Source: Nocardioidaceae bacterium | GTDB taxonomy: Bacteria; Actinomycetota; Actinomycetes; Propionibacteriales; Nocardioidaceae | Direction: 5' to 3' | DNA length: 64,000 bases | Assembly: GCA_029266455.1 (NCBI GenBank) | Contig: JAQSWV010000005.1 | Span: 18,271-82,270 of the forward strand | Part shown: piece after piece, positions 43,548 through 51,867 of the stretch | How positions within the stretch are numbered: the first letter of the stretch is position 1 | How the letters are laid out: every line of letters starts with the position of its first letter | The notes under the pieces: model-generated | Database searches by the model: none | What the model was told of the DNA's origin: nothing | Seen by the model: the letters and a program-made list of their open reading frames with translations, nothing else | Made by a program: the position numbers and the translations under genes

Positions 43548-44978
43548 ATGACGTTTCGCTTCGGTCCGCGGCCGACCGCGGGGGCCGCGATCGTGCTGGC
43601 GCTCGGCGCCGCCCTGCTGCCGGGCCCGTTGCCGGCCACGGCGACCGGTACCGACCGACAGGCTGCCGACGCCGGGCGGCCATCCGCGGGTTCGGCCGGG
43701 GTCGGTGACCCGCTCTTCCCGAAGGCCGGCAACGGTGGCTACCGCGTCGGGCACTACGACCTCCGCCTGACGTACGCCCCACAGCGCCGGATGCTGCGCG
43801 CGAGGGCGACGATCACCGCCCGGACCACACAGGCGCTGTCCTCGTTCCACCTCGACCTGTACGGGCTCACGGTCGACAGGGTCGTCGTAGCCGGCGACCC
43901 GGCACGCTGGGAGCGTCGCGGCCAGGAGCTGGTGGTGCGCCCGGCACGACCGTTGGCCGCGGATGCCGCGTTCACGATCCGGGTTCGCTACCACGGGGCG
44001 CCACGGACGTACATCGACCCGGACGGCTCCCTCGACGGCTGGTCGTACACCGACGACGGCGCGGTGGTCGCCGCAGAGCCGGTCGGGGCGATGACCGTGT
44101 TCCCCGCGAACAACCACCCGAGCGACAAGGCACGCTTCGATGTGGCCATCAGGGTCCCCGACAACCTGAAGGCCGTGTCCAACGGCGTCCTCACCGGGCG
44201 GCGCACGTCGCACGGATGGACGACCTGGCGCTGGCACGAGCCGGACCAGATGGCCACCCACCTCATGACCGCGACGATCGGACGGTTCCGGATGCTGCGC
44301 GACCGCGGTCCGGGGGGTCTGCCGATCTGGTCCTTCATCGACCCGCGTACGTCCGGGGCGAGAGCGATCGCACACCGGATCCCGGCCGTGCTCAGGCGGC
44401 TGGAGAGGTGGTACGGCGACTACCCCTTCGTCAGCAGCGGCGTGATCGTCGACCGGTCGCGGCTCGGCTATGCCCTGGAGGTGCAGACCCGGCCGCTGTT
44501 CGACGGCACTCCGGACCTGAGCACGCTCGTGCACGAGCTGGCCCACCAGTGGTACGGCAACGCGGTGAGTCCCCGGACGTGGCAGCACATCTGGCTCAAC
44601 GAGGGCTTCGCGACGTACACGGAGTGGCTGTGGGCGGCGCGTCGCCACCCGGGCGCGGCGCAGTCCCGGTTCGACCGGCTCTACCGCGAGCCGGCCGGGA
44701 GCTCGCTGTGGAGCCCGCCCCCTGCCGATCCCGGCCGCGCCGCGAACCTGTTCGGGCGGCCCGTCTACGACCGCGGAGCCATGGCACTGCACGCGCTGCG
44801 CACGCAGGTCGGCCTCGCAACGTTCCTGCAGGCGGGTCGCCGCTGGGCGCAGGTCCACGCCGGGGGCAGCGCGCGGACCAGCCAGCTGCGGACGCTGGCC
44901 GAGCGGGTGTCCGGCGAGCCGCTGGGGCGGCTGTTCGCCGACTGGCTGTGGCGGGACGGCAGGCCGGACGGCTACTGA
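43548..44978 (+). CDS. Secreted M1-family metallopeptidase
   Basis: A 476-residue protein from ATG 43548 with a signal peptide (TAGAAIVLALGAALLPGPLPATA). The gluzincin site is complete: HELAHQWYGN near residue 329 and NEGFATYTEWLW near 351. Upstream are a beta-sandwich of the M1 N-terminal domain (GHYDLRLTYAPQRRMLRARATITARTTQALSSFHLDLYG) and substrate-binding residues in the region of GAMTVFPANNHPSDKA, where a GAMEN-like motif would sit. It is shorter than typical aminopeptidase N, as it lacks the C-terminal helical domain. It sits between hppD and fahA, and its stop overlaps the convergent fahA stop by 7 bp. No role in tyrosine breakdown is known. Confidence 0.93.
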   Translation: MTFRFGPRPTAGAAIVLALGAALLPGPLPATATGTDRQAADAGRPSAGSAGVGDPLFPKAGNGGYRVGHYDLRLTYAPQRRMLRARATITARTTQALSSFHLDLYGLTVDRVVVAGDPARWERRGQELVVRPARPLAADAAFTIRVRYHGAPRTYIDPDGSLDGWSYTDDGAVVAAEPVGAMTVFPANNHPSDKARFDVAIRVPDNLKAVSNGVLTGRRTSHGWTTWRWHEPDQMATHLMTATIGRFRMLRDRGPGGLPIWSFIDPRTSGARAIAHRIPAVLRRLERWYGDYPFVSSGVIVDRSRLGYALEVQTRPLFDGTPDLSTLVHELAHQWYGNAVSPRTWQHIWLNEGFATYTEWLWAARRHPGAAQSRFDRLYREPAGSSLWSPPPADPGRAANLFGRPVYDRGAMALHALRTQVGLATFLQAGRRWAQVHAGGSARTSQLRTLAERVSGEPLGRLFADWLWRDGRPDGY

Positions 44979-46228
44979 GCGGCCCGCACCGCGTCGATCC
45001 GGCCGCGGGTCTCACCGAGGGCGAGACGTCCGCCGAGCGACCCGGGCGCGGAGGCGGTGAGCACCACCTCGTCGCCGTCCACGAGCCAGCCGCGGGCCGA
45101 GCCGTCAGGGAGGGTGAGCGGGCGGGTCCCGCCCAAGGTCAGCTCGAGCAGGCACCCGCGCCGGTCGGGCTCGGGTCCGGACACGGTGCCGGAGGCGAAG
45201 ACGTCACCGGTGCGCAGCGGGGCTCCGCCGCTGGTGAGGTGGGCGAGCATCTGCGCGGGCGCCCAGTAGGTCGAGGCGTACGGCACCCGGGCCAGAGTCT
45301 CCCCGTTCACCGCGATCTCGATGTCGATGTCCAGCCCCGCGGGGTCGTCGACGCGCAGGTGTGCTGCGGGGGCCGGGTCCTGGCCGGGCAGGGGCACCCA
45401 CGCCGCCGCGAGCGCGTCCAGCGGAGTCACCCACGCCGCGACCGTGGTCGCGAATGCCTTGCCGAGGAACGGTCCGAGCGGAGCGGACTCGTAGCGCTGG
45501 ATGTCGCGGGCCGACCAGTCGTTGAGCAGCTGGACCCCGAACACGTGGTCGCCGAAGGCGGCGGTGCTCACGCGGCTCGCGGGTTCGGTGGGCACGCCGA
45601 CGGCGAAGGCCAGCTCCGCCTCGAAGTCGAGCTGCTGTGTCGCCGCGTACGTGAGGACGTCGGCGTCGGGGCCGGCGGACGCCCCGGTGCGCTCCGGCCG
45701 CAGCCCGCGGGGCCTGTGCACCGGTGCGCCGGAGACGACCACTGCCCCCGACCGGCCGTGGTAGCCGATCGGCAGCCGACGCCACTGGCGCGGCAGCGGG
45801 TCGGCACCCGGCCGGAGGATCTGACCCACCAGGGTCGCGTGGTGCAGCGAGCTGTAGAAGTCGACGTAGTCGGCCACCGGGAACGGCAGGACCAGCTGCA
45901 CGTCGTCGACGGGGAGCAGCCACGGCTCGACCGAGCGTCGCATGCGAGGGTCGGTCAGCAGCCCGACCAGCCACCCGCGCAACGCCGACCACGCCCCGCG
46001 GCCGAGCGCCATCAACGGCGTCAGGCTGGGGGCGCCGAACACCTCCCCGTGCGGCACCTCGCCCGCGGCGGCCAGGGGCGCGACATCGAGCACCAGGTCG
46101 CCGACCCGCACACCCACCCGGGCGGCGCCGTCCCCCGTGGCGAACACCGCGTACGGCAGATTGTCCGCGTCGTAGGGCCCACCGGCGGCACCGTCGACCC
46201 ACGTCGGCTGCTGAGGACGGACGGACAC
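44972..46228 (-). CDS. fahA: Fumarylacetoacetase
   Basis: A 418-residue enzyme from GTG 46228, with an in-frame TTG at 46237 as alternative. Typical segments are FPVADYVDFYSSLHHATLVGQILRPGADPLPRQWRRLPIGYHGRSGAVVVSG, QQLDFEAELAFAVG, VFGVQLLNDWSARDIQRYESAPLGPFLGKAFATTVAAWVTPLDAL and SGTVSGPEPDRRGCLLEL. Metal ligands are the D of ADYVDFYSS and the E pair in DFEAELAF. It hydrolyses fumarylacetoacetate to fumarate and acetoacetate, the last step of tyrosine degradation. It is divergent from hmgA across 68 bp. Confidence 0.96.
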   Translation of the reverse strand: MSVRPQQPTWVDGAAGGPYDADNLPYAVFATGDGAARVGVRVGDLVLDVAPLAAAGEVPHGEVFGAPSLTPLMALGRGAWSALRGWLVGLLTDPRMRRSVEPWLLPVDDVQLVLPFPVADYVDFYSSLHHATLVGQILRPGADPLPRQWRRLPIGYHGRSGAVVVSGAPVHRPRGLRPERTGASAGPDADVLTYAATQQLDFEAELAFAVGVPTEPASRVSTAAFGDHVFGVQLLNDWSARDIQRYESAPLGPFLGKAFATTVAAWVTPLDALAAAWVPLPGQDPAPAAHLRVDDPAGLDIDIEIAVNGETLARVPYASTYWAPAQMLAHLTSGGAPLRTGDVFASGTVSGPEPDRRGCLLELTLGGTRPLTLPDGSARGWLVDGDEVVLTASAPGSLGGRLALGETRGRIDAVRAAQ

Positions 46229-46296
46229 AACCCGCAAGCCTAGTGGCGGAACCGGCTGTTGTTGACAGCCCGCGGCCCCCCGGCGATGGTGCGACA

Positions 46297-47508
46297 GTGG
46301 CCTACTACCAACGCATCGGTTCCGTCCCGCCGAAGCGGCACACCCAGTTCCGTGCCGACGACGGGTCGCTGCGTCGCGAGGAGCTGATGGGCGAGGAGGG
46401 GTTCTCGTCGGACTCGTCCCTGCTGTACCACCGCGGCGTGCCGTCGGCGATCGTCGACTCGCAGGTGTGGGACCTGCCGGACCTCGAGACCACGTCGAAT
46501 CATCCGTTGCTGCCCCGGCACCTGCGGCTACCGGAGCTGTTCCAGGACGCGGAGTGGGAGAAGACCGATCCGGTGACCGGCCGCCGGCTGGTGCTGGGCA
46601 ACGCGGACGTGCGGATCTCGTACGTGGTGGCGGGCGAGCCCTCGCCGTACTACCGCAACGCGGTCGGCGACGAGTGCGTGTTCGTCCAGTCGGGTGCCGG
46701 CACGGTGGAGACGGTGTTCGGAGTGGTGCCCTTCCGCTCCGGCGACTACGTCGTGCTGCCGCGGGCCACGACGCACCGCTGGGTCCCGTCCGCCGACGCC
46801 GACCCGCTGCGGGCCTACGTCATCGAGTCGAACAGCCATGTGGCTCCGCCCAGGCGGTACCTGTCGCGCTACGGACAGCTGCTCGAGCACGCCCCCTACT
46901 GTGAGCGCGACCTGCACGCCCCGGGCGAGCCGCTGCTGGTCGACGGCGATGACGTCGAGGTGCTGGTCAAGCATCGCGGCTCTGGGCCGCACTCCCAAAG
47001 CGGGCTGGTCGGGTCGCGGCTCACCTATGCGACGCACCCGTTCGACGTGGTGGGCTGGGACGGTTGCCTGTACCCGTACACCTTCCACGTCTCGGACTTC
47101 GAGCCGATCACCGGCCGGGTGCACCAGCCGCCGCCGGTGCACCAGGTCTTCGAGAGCACCAACTTCGTGGTCTGCACCTTCTGCCCGCGCAAGGTCGACT
47201 ACCACCCCCTGGCGATCCCGGTGCCGTACTACCACTCCAACGTCGACTCCGACGAGGTCATGTTCTACGTGGACGGCGACTACGAGGCGCGGAAGGGGTC
47301 CGGCATCGACCGTGGCTCGATCTCGCTGCACCCCGGCGGCTACGCGCACGGTCCGCAGCCGAGCGCGATCGAGGCGTCACTCGGCGCCGACTACTTCGAC
47401 GAGCTCGCCGTCATGGTCGACACCTTCCGCCCGCTGGAGCTCGGCGAGGCCGCACTGGCCTGCGAGGACACTGCCTATGCGTGGACCTGGGCCGGCCGCC
47501 GCCGCTGA
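46297..47508 (+). CDS. hmgA: Homogentisate 1,2-dioxygenase
   Basis: A 403-residue enzyme from GTG 46297 (VAYYQRIGSVPPKRHTQF). Conserved parts are ELMGEEGFSSDSSLLYHRGVPSA, NADVRISYVV, DECVFVQSGAGTVETVFG, GDYVVLPRATTHRWV, HPFDVVGWDGCLYPYTFHVSDFEPITGRVHQPPPVHQVFE, PLAIPVPYYHSNVDSDEVMFYVDGDYEARKG and GSISLHPGGYAHGPQP. The cupin iron ligands fit the histidines of YYHSNVDSDEVMFYV and HPGGYAHGPQP. It cleaves homogentisate to maleylacetoacetate. The maleylacetoacetate isomerase gene is not in this window. Confidence 0.96.
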   Translation: MAYYQRIGSVPPKRHTQFRADDGSLRREELMGEEGFSSDSSLLYHRGVPSAIVDSQVWDLPDLETTSNHPLLPRHLRLPELFQDAEWEKTDPVTGRRLVLGNADVRISYVVAGEPSPYYRNAVGDECVFVQSGAGTVETVFGVVPFRSGDYVVLPRATTHRWVPSADADPLRAYVIESNSHVAPPRRYLSRYGQLLEHAPYCERDLHAPGEPLLVDGDDVEVLVKHRGSGPHSQSGLVGSRLTYATHPFDVVGWDGCLYPYTFHVSDFEPITGRVHQPPPVHQVFESTNFVVCTFCPRKVDYHPLAIPVPYYHSNVDSDEVMFYVDGDYEARKGSGIDRGSISLHPGGYAHGPQPSAIEASLGADYFDELAVMVDTFRPLELGEAALACEDTAYAWTWAGRRR

Positions 47509-47529
47509 CCCGGGGTGCCCGCCGGCAGC

Positions 47530-48336
47530 TCAGCCCTTCACCGCACCTTCGAGCATGCCGCGGATGAAGTAGCGCTGACAGAACAGGTACACGACGACGA
47601 CCGGAAGCGCCACGAGCACCGACCCCGCCGCCAGCAGCGCGGCGCCCGAGGTGTACTGGCCCTGGAAGTTGGCCAGGCCGAGCGGCGCGGTGCGCAGCGA
47701 CTCGTCGTTGATGACCATCACCAGCGGGATGAGGAACTCGTTCCACGTCCACATGAACACCAGCAGCGCCATCGTGAAGATCGCCGGCCGGCCCACCGGG
47801 AGCAGCACGCTCCAGAGCGTGCGCCAGTGACCGGCGCCGTCGAGCCGGGCCGCCTCCACCAGCTCGCGGGGCGTGCTGCGGAAGTACGCCCGCATCCAGA
47901 ACGTGCCGAAGGCAAGCGACTGCGCGACCTGCGGCGCGATCATCGCGAGGTAGGTGTCGGTCAGGCCGACCGCCGAGAACGTGAAGTAGAGCGGCACCAC
48001 CACGGCCTCACTCGGCACCATGAGACCGACCAGCAGCAGGTAGAACAGCGCGGACGAGCCGGGGAAGGCCATGGTGCCGAACGCGTAGCCGGCGAGGCAG
48101 GAGAGCAGGGTGGCGAGCAGCACCACCGACGCCGACACCACCGCGCTGTTGCGCAGATAGGTCCCGAAGCCCCCTGCTGACCACGCGGTGCCGAAGTTGG
48201 CCAGGGTCAGCCCGGTGTCACCCACCCGGTCGGGCTGGATCGCCAGCCACAGCATCTCGATCATCGGCAGGACGCAGAACGCGGCGGCTGCCACCAGCAC
48301 CGCATAGGTGAGCAGCCGCTCCGGTAGCCCGGTCAC
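47530..48336 (-). CDS. Carbohydrate ABC transporter permease, MalG-type
   Basis: A 268-residue inner-membrane protein with six hydrophobic segments, starting LLTYAVLVAAAAFCVLPMIEMLWLA. The EAA loop reads ELVEAARLDGAGHWRTLWSVLLPVGRPAI. The stop of the upstream permease overlaps its GTG start by 4 bp. It forms the transmembrane pore with the MalF-type permease and uses the binding protein encoded at 49236. No ATPase gene is present; as in many actinobacteria, a shared MsiK-type ATPase elsewhere probably drives transport (inference). Confidence 0.95.
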   Translation of the reverse strand: MTGLPERLLTYAVLVAAAAFCVLPMIEMLWLAIQPDRVGDTGLTLANFGTAWSAGGFGTYLRNSAVVSASVVLLATLLSCLAGYAFGTMAFPGSSALFYLLLVGLMVPSEAVVVPLYFTFSAVGLTDTYLAMIAPQVAQSLAFGTFWMRAYFRSTPRELVEAARLDGAGHWRTLWSVLLPVGRPAIFTMALLVFMWTWNEFLIPLVMVINDESLRTAPLGLANFQGQYTSGAALLAAGSVLVALPVVVVYLFCQRYFIRGMLEGAVKG

Positions 48337-49232
48337 GTCACCTCCCGCTCCGCGAAGCGGTTGATCCCGATGCTGACCGCGAGGATGAGTGCGGTGAGCA
48401 CCACCGCCACCGTCGCGGCCGAGCCCACCTCCCCCTCGACGAAGGCGCGGTCGTACACCTCGTACGACGGCACACTGGTGCTGTTGCTGGGCCCGCCGCT
48501 CGTCATGACGTAGACGAGGTCGAAGGTGCGCAGCGCCGCGATGATCGTCAGGATCGCGGCGACCGCGATCTCACCGCGAAGTGCCGGCAACCCGACGGCC
48601 AGGAACTCCCGCACCGGACCGGCGCCGTCCAGTCGGGCGGCCTCGTACAGCGCCGGGGGAACCTTCGCCAGACCGGCGAGGAAGAGCACCACGCACAGCC
48701 CGGTGAACACCCAGGTGCCGACCAGTCCCACCGCCGGCAGCGCCCACACCTCGTCGCCGAGCCACGCCGTCGCCAGCCCGTCCAGCCCCACGGCCGAGAG
48801 CACGTCGTTCAGCGGACCCTGGGGCGCGTAGATGGCCGACCAGGCGATGCCGACGACGACCGTCGCCACCACCTGGGGGAGGAAGATCACCGTGCGGAAG
48901 AACGCCATGCCGCGCAACCGCACCCTCGACATCAGCCCTGCCAGGGCCAGCCCGATCCCGATCGGGGCCACGCAGAAGAACAGCACCAGCACCAGGGCGT
49001 GGACGAACGGTGCGCGCAGGGTCGGGTCGCTCACCACCGCGAGGTAGTTGTCGAGACCCACCCACGTGCCCTGGGTCAGGCCGTCCCACTCGTAGAAGCT
49101 GAGGGAGACCGCGCGCAGGATCGGCCACAGCAGGAAGGCGGCGAACACCAGCAGCGCCGGCAGTGCGTACAGGTAGCCGACCAGCCGCGGCTCGCCGGGT
49201 GGCGCGCCGGTGCGGCGGGACGGCTCAGCCAC
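48333..49232 (-). CDS. Carbohydrate ABC transporter permease, MalF-type
   Basis: A 299-residue membrane protein with six hydrophobic segments. The EAA loop is ALYEAARLDGAGPVREFLAVGLPALRGEI, and the segment RTFDLVYVMTSGGPSNSTSVPSYEVYDRAF is typical of UgpA/MalF-type permeases. It overlaps the MalG-type gene by 4 bp and starts 3 bp after the binding-protein gene, so all three are one transcription unit. Sugar specificity is not readable from the sequence. Confidence 0.95.
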   Translation of the reverse strand: MAEPSRRTGAPPGEPRLVGYLYALPALLVFAAFLLWPILRAVSLSFYEWDGLTQGTWVGLDNYLAVVSDPTLRAPFVHALVLVLFFCVAPIGIGLALAGLMSRVRLRGMAFFRTVIFLPQVVATVVVGIAWSAIYAPQGPLNDVLSAVGLDGLATAWLGDEVWALPAVGLVGTWVFTGLCVVLFLAGLAKVPPALYEAARLDGAGPVREFLAVGLPALRGEIAVAAILTIIAALRTFDLVYVMTSGGPSNSTSVPSYEVYDRAFVEGEVGSAATVAVVLTALILAVSIGINRFAEREVT

Positions 49233-49235
49233 CGC

Positions 49236-50606
49236 TCAGCCACCACTGCCCGTGAACGACGTGTACTCCTCCTCCAACGTGGACAGGAAGTCCTCCGGCG
49301 ACTGCGACCCCGCCAGCAGGTCCTGAACCTGCGCGGTCAGCAGGTCGTAGAAGTCCGGGGTGGCGTAGTCGAGGTAGGGCACGATGGCGCCCTGCTCGTT
49401 GGCCGCGCCCCAGGCGTCCAGCACGTCGGCCTGGGGTCCGTCGGCAGTGTCCGACGCGGCGCCGTAGACCGGCAGGTTGCCCGCCTCCTCGATGTCGGTC
49501 ATGGCCTCCGGGCTGGTGATGTGGTCGAGATAGGCGGCCGCGGCGTCGGCATGCTCGGTCGACTCGGTGATGGCGAAGGGCAGCCCGGTGCCGCCGGTCA
49601 CCGCCATCTCGCCGGACTCGCCGGTCGGCGGCAGTGCGAACCCGACGTCGTCACCCATCGCTGCGCTGAGGTCGGCCAGCAACCACGTGCCGGCGATGAC
49701 GAACACCCCCTCGCCCTTCGCGAAGTTCTGCCACGCCGGGTCGTAGTCGAAGCCGTTGAAGCCGTCGGTGAAGTAGCCGTTGTCGGCCCAGGACGAGATC
49801 GTCTGCGCCGCCTGCTCGTTCTCCGGGGTGGTCCACGACGAGCCCTCGACGCCGAACCCGAGATCCCGGATCTCGTCGGCGGGGACGAACTGGTTCTGCA
49901 CGAACCCGAAGTCGTGGATTCCGGGCCAGCCCTCCTTGTTGCCGAGCTGGATCGGCACCTCGCCGGCCCGGGCCGCCGTCTGCAGCGCGCTCTCGAGGTC
50001 CGCGGTGGTGCGCGGCATCTCGATGCCGAGCTCGTCCAGCTTCGGCTTGGAGTACCACAGCCCCACCAGCTCGCCCGTCTGCGGGACGCCGTACAGGTTC
50101 CCTTCACCGAAGGTGGCCCCGTCCTCGGTGTACGAGGACAGCGCCCGCACGTCCTCGGAGAAGCGCTCCTCCCAGTCGTACGCCTCGGCGTAGCCGTCCA
50201 GGGGCCGCAGCAGCCCGGCCTCCACGAAGGCGCCCATGATCGACCGACCGTTGTTGGCCTGCACCACATCGGGGGCGTCGTCGGAGTTGATGGCCAGGCG
50301 CAGCGTCCGGTTGAGGTCCTCGAACGACCGTGACACCCGCTCGATGGTCACGTTCGGGTACCGGTTCTCGAAGCTCGCGTTCAGCGTGTCGAGCTGCTTG
50401 TCCTGCCCGCTGCGCACCTCCTGGTCCCAGACCGTGAGAGTGAGGTCACCCATCGCTGCCACATCGGTCTCGACGTCCGCAGCCGCCGTGTCGGTGCCAC
50501 CGCCCTCGTCATCGGATCCGGGCGCGCAGGCGGACGCCGTCACCGCCAGCAGCAGCGCCGTCGCGGTCACGGCGAGGAGTCGGGTGCGGGGCAGCGGCAC
50601 GGTCAT
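49236..50606 (-). CDS. Sugar-binding lipoprotein of the ABC importer
   Basis: A 456-residue protein from ATG 50606, in an ATGA overlap with the kinase stop. The N-terminus (LLAVTATALLLAVTASAC) is a lipoprotein signal with the lipidated cysteine near residue 27. The family-1 extracellular binding-protein fold is indicated by LTLTVWDQEV, LDTLNASFENRYPNVTIERV, ADLSAAMGDDVGFALPPTG and AAAYLDHITSPEAMTDI. It captures a carbohydrate outside the membrane. Together with the kinase and permeases it defines one sugar-use operon. Confidence 0.94.
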   Translation of the reverse strand: MTVPLPRTRLLAVTATALLLAVTASACAPGSDDEGGGTDTAAADVETDVAAMGDLTLTVWDQEVRSGQDKQLDTLNASFENRYPNVTIERVSRSFEDLNRTLRLAINSDDAPDVVQANNGRSIMGAFVEAGLLRPLDGYAEAYDWEERFSEDVRALSSYTEDGATFGEGNLYGVPQTGELVGLWYSKPKLDELGIEMPRTTADLESALQTAARAGEVPIQLGNKEGWPGIHDFGFVQNQFVPADEIRDLGFGVEGSSWTTPENEQAAQTISSWADNGYFTDGFNGFDYDPAWQNFAKGEGVFVIAGTWLLADLSAAMGDDVGFALPPTGESGEMAVTGGTGLPFAITESTEHADAAAAYLDHITSPEAMTDIEEAGNLPVYGAASDTADGPQADVLDAWGAANEQGAIVPYLDYATPDFYDLLTAQVQDLLAGSQSPEDFLSTLEEEYTSFTGSGG

Positions 50607-51808
50607 GGGCGGTCCTCGGGTTCGGCGGGCGGCTGGACGGGCTCGGGTGTCGAGGTGCGGTCCGGGTTCAGCGCGGCCGTCGTGGTCAGCGGCAGGCGCA
50701 TGCCGATGGTGGCCGATGCGCGCGAGATCCGCCGTGGTGGACCGTGCGGCATCACCTCGTCGAGGAACGCGTAGTCGGACGCTCGGCGCGACGTGCCCCG
50801 TACCTGGCGCCACCAGGCGTGCACCTCGCCCCAGCCGGGTGCGGCAAGAGCGCCCCCGAAGTCGCGCACCGACAGCGCGGCGCAGAGGTTGGCGAAGCGC
50901 AGCCGCTGCTGCAGCGGCCAGTCCCGCAGGGTGCCGAGCACCAGGCTGGCCAGGAACACGTCACCGGCGCCGGTCGGGTCCAGCGCCTCGACCGGTACGG
51001 CCGGTGCCCAGGCCGTCTCGCCGGTGAGGTCGTCGGCGGCCAGTGCGCCACCGCTGCCGAGGGTGACCACGGCCAGCGGCACCCAGTCGCGCATGGCGTC
51101 CAGTGCCGCACCGGGGCTGTCCGTGCGGGTGTAGGCCATGGCCTCGTCGGCATTGGGGACGAATGCGTGGCAGCCCTCGAGACCACGACGGAGCGCGGCC
51201 ACGTCCCACACCTCGGTGGCGTCCCAGCCGACGTCGGTGAAGATCATGGAGCCGGACGTGGAGGCCCGGGTCACCCAGGCGGGCTGGGCGAGGCCGTGCA
51301 GCTCGCTGATGTCCCCGCCCAGCTCGGTGAAGCAGACCCGCGCCGCCGGCGGCTTCCCGATCATGGCGTCGGCCGTGGTCGGCGGCGGATGCCCGTGGGT
51401 GACCATCGCCCGGTCGTCGTCGTAGCACATCGACACGGTCACGGGGGAGTGCCAGCCCTCGTACCTCCGCGACGGTGACAGCTCGATGCCCTCCCCGTCC
51501 TCGAGGACCGACCAGCAGAAGTCGCCGTACACGTCGCCGCCGAACGCCGCGGCCAGCGACGTGGACAGCCCGAGCCGGCTGCAGGCGACCGCGAGGTTGG
51601 CGACGCCTCCGGGGCTGGATCCCATGCCCTCGGTCCACAGCTCGTGCCCCGTGGTGGGTGGCGCGTCCATTCCGGTGAACACGATGTCCAGGAACACCGT
51701 GCCCGCCACGAACACGTCCACGGGCTCGCCTGGCTCGCCGGGCCCGACGGGGTCGCCGGGCCCGACGGGGTCGGGGGTCGCCTGAGCGGTTCGGGGACCC
51801 GTGGTCAT
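50603..51808 (-). CDS. PfkB-family carbohydrate kinase
   Basis: A 401-residue protein from ATG 51808. PfkB features are the N-terminal GSSPGGVANLAVACSRLGLSTSLAAAFGGDVYGDF, the middle IFTDVGWDATEVW and the C-terminal catalytic VEALDPTGAGDVFLASLVLG, with the base in the DPTGAGD motif. The first ~30 residues are a glycine/proline-rich run (TPDPVGPGDPVGPGEPGEPV) encoded by short repeats, and the ~60-residue tail has no match. It is the first gene of the sugar operon and divergent from the GH4 gene across 59 bp. It likely phosphorylates the sugar or its product inside the cell. Confidence 0.9.
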   Translation of the reverse strand: MTTGPRTAQATPDPVGPGDPVGPGEPGEPVDVFVAGTVFLDIVFTGMDAPPTTGHELWTEGMGSSPGGVANLAVACSRLGLSTSLAAAFGGDVYGDFCWSVLEDGEGIELSPSRRYEGWHSPVTVSMCYDDDRAMVTHGHPPPTTADAMIGKPPAARVCFTELGGDISELHGLAQPAWVTRASTSGSMIFTDVGWDATEVWDVAALRRGLEGCHAFVPNADEAMAYTRTDSPGAALDAMRDWVPLAVVTLGSGGALAADDLTGETAWAPAVPVEALDPTGAGDVFLASLVLGTLRDWPLQQRLRFANLCAALSVRDFGGALAAPGWGEVHAWWRQVRGTSRRASDYAFLDEVMPHGPPRRISRASATIGMRLPLTTTAALNPDRTSTPEPVQPPAEPEDRP

Positions 51809-51867
51809 GGCGCACGCCTCACGCGGGAAGTCTGGGGCCTGGAAACACGTGTGGCAAAGTGCCTCGC

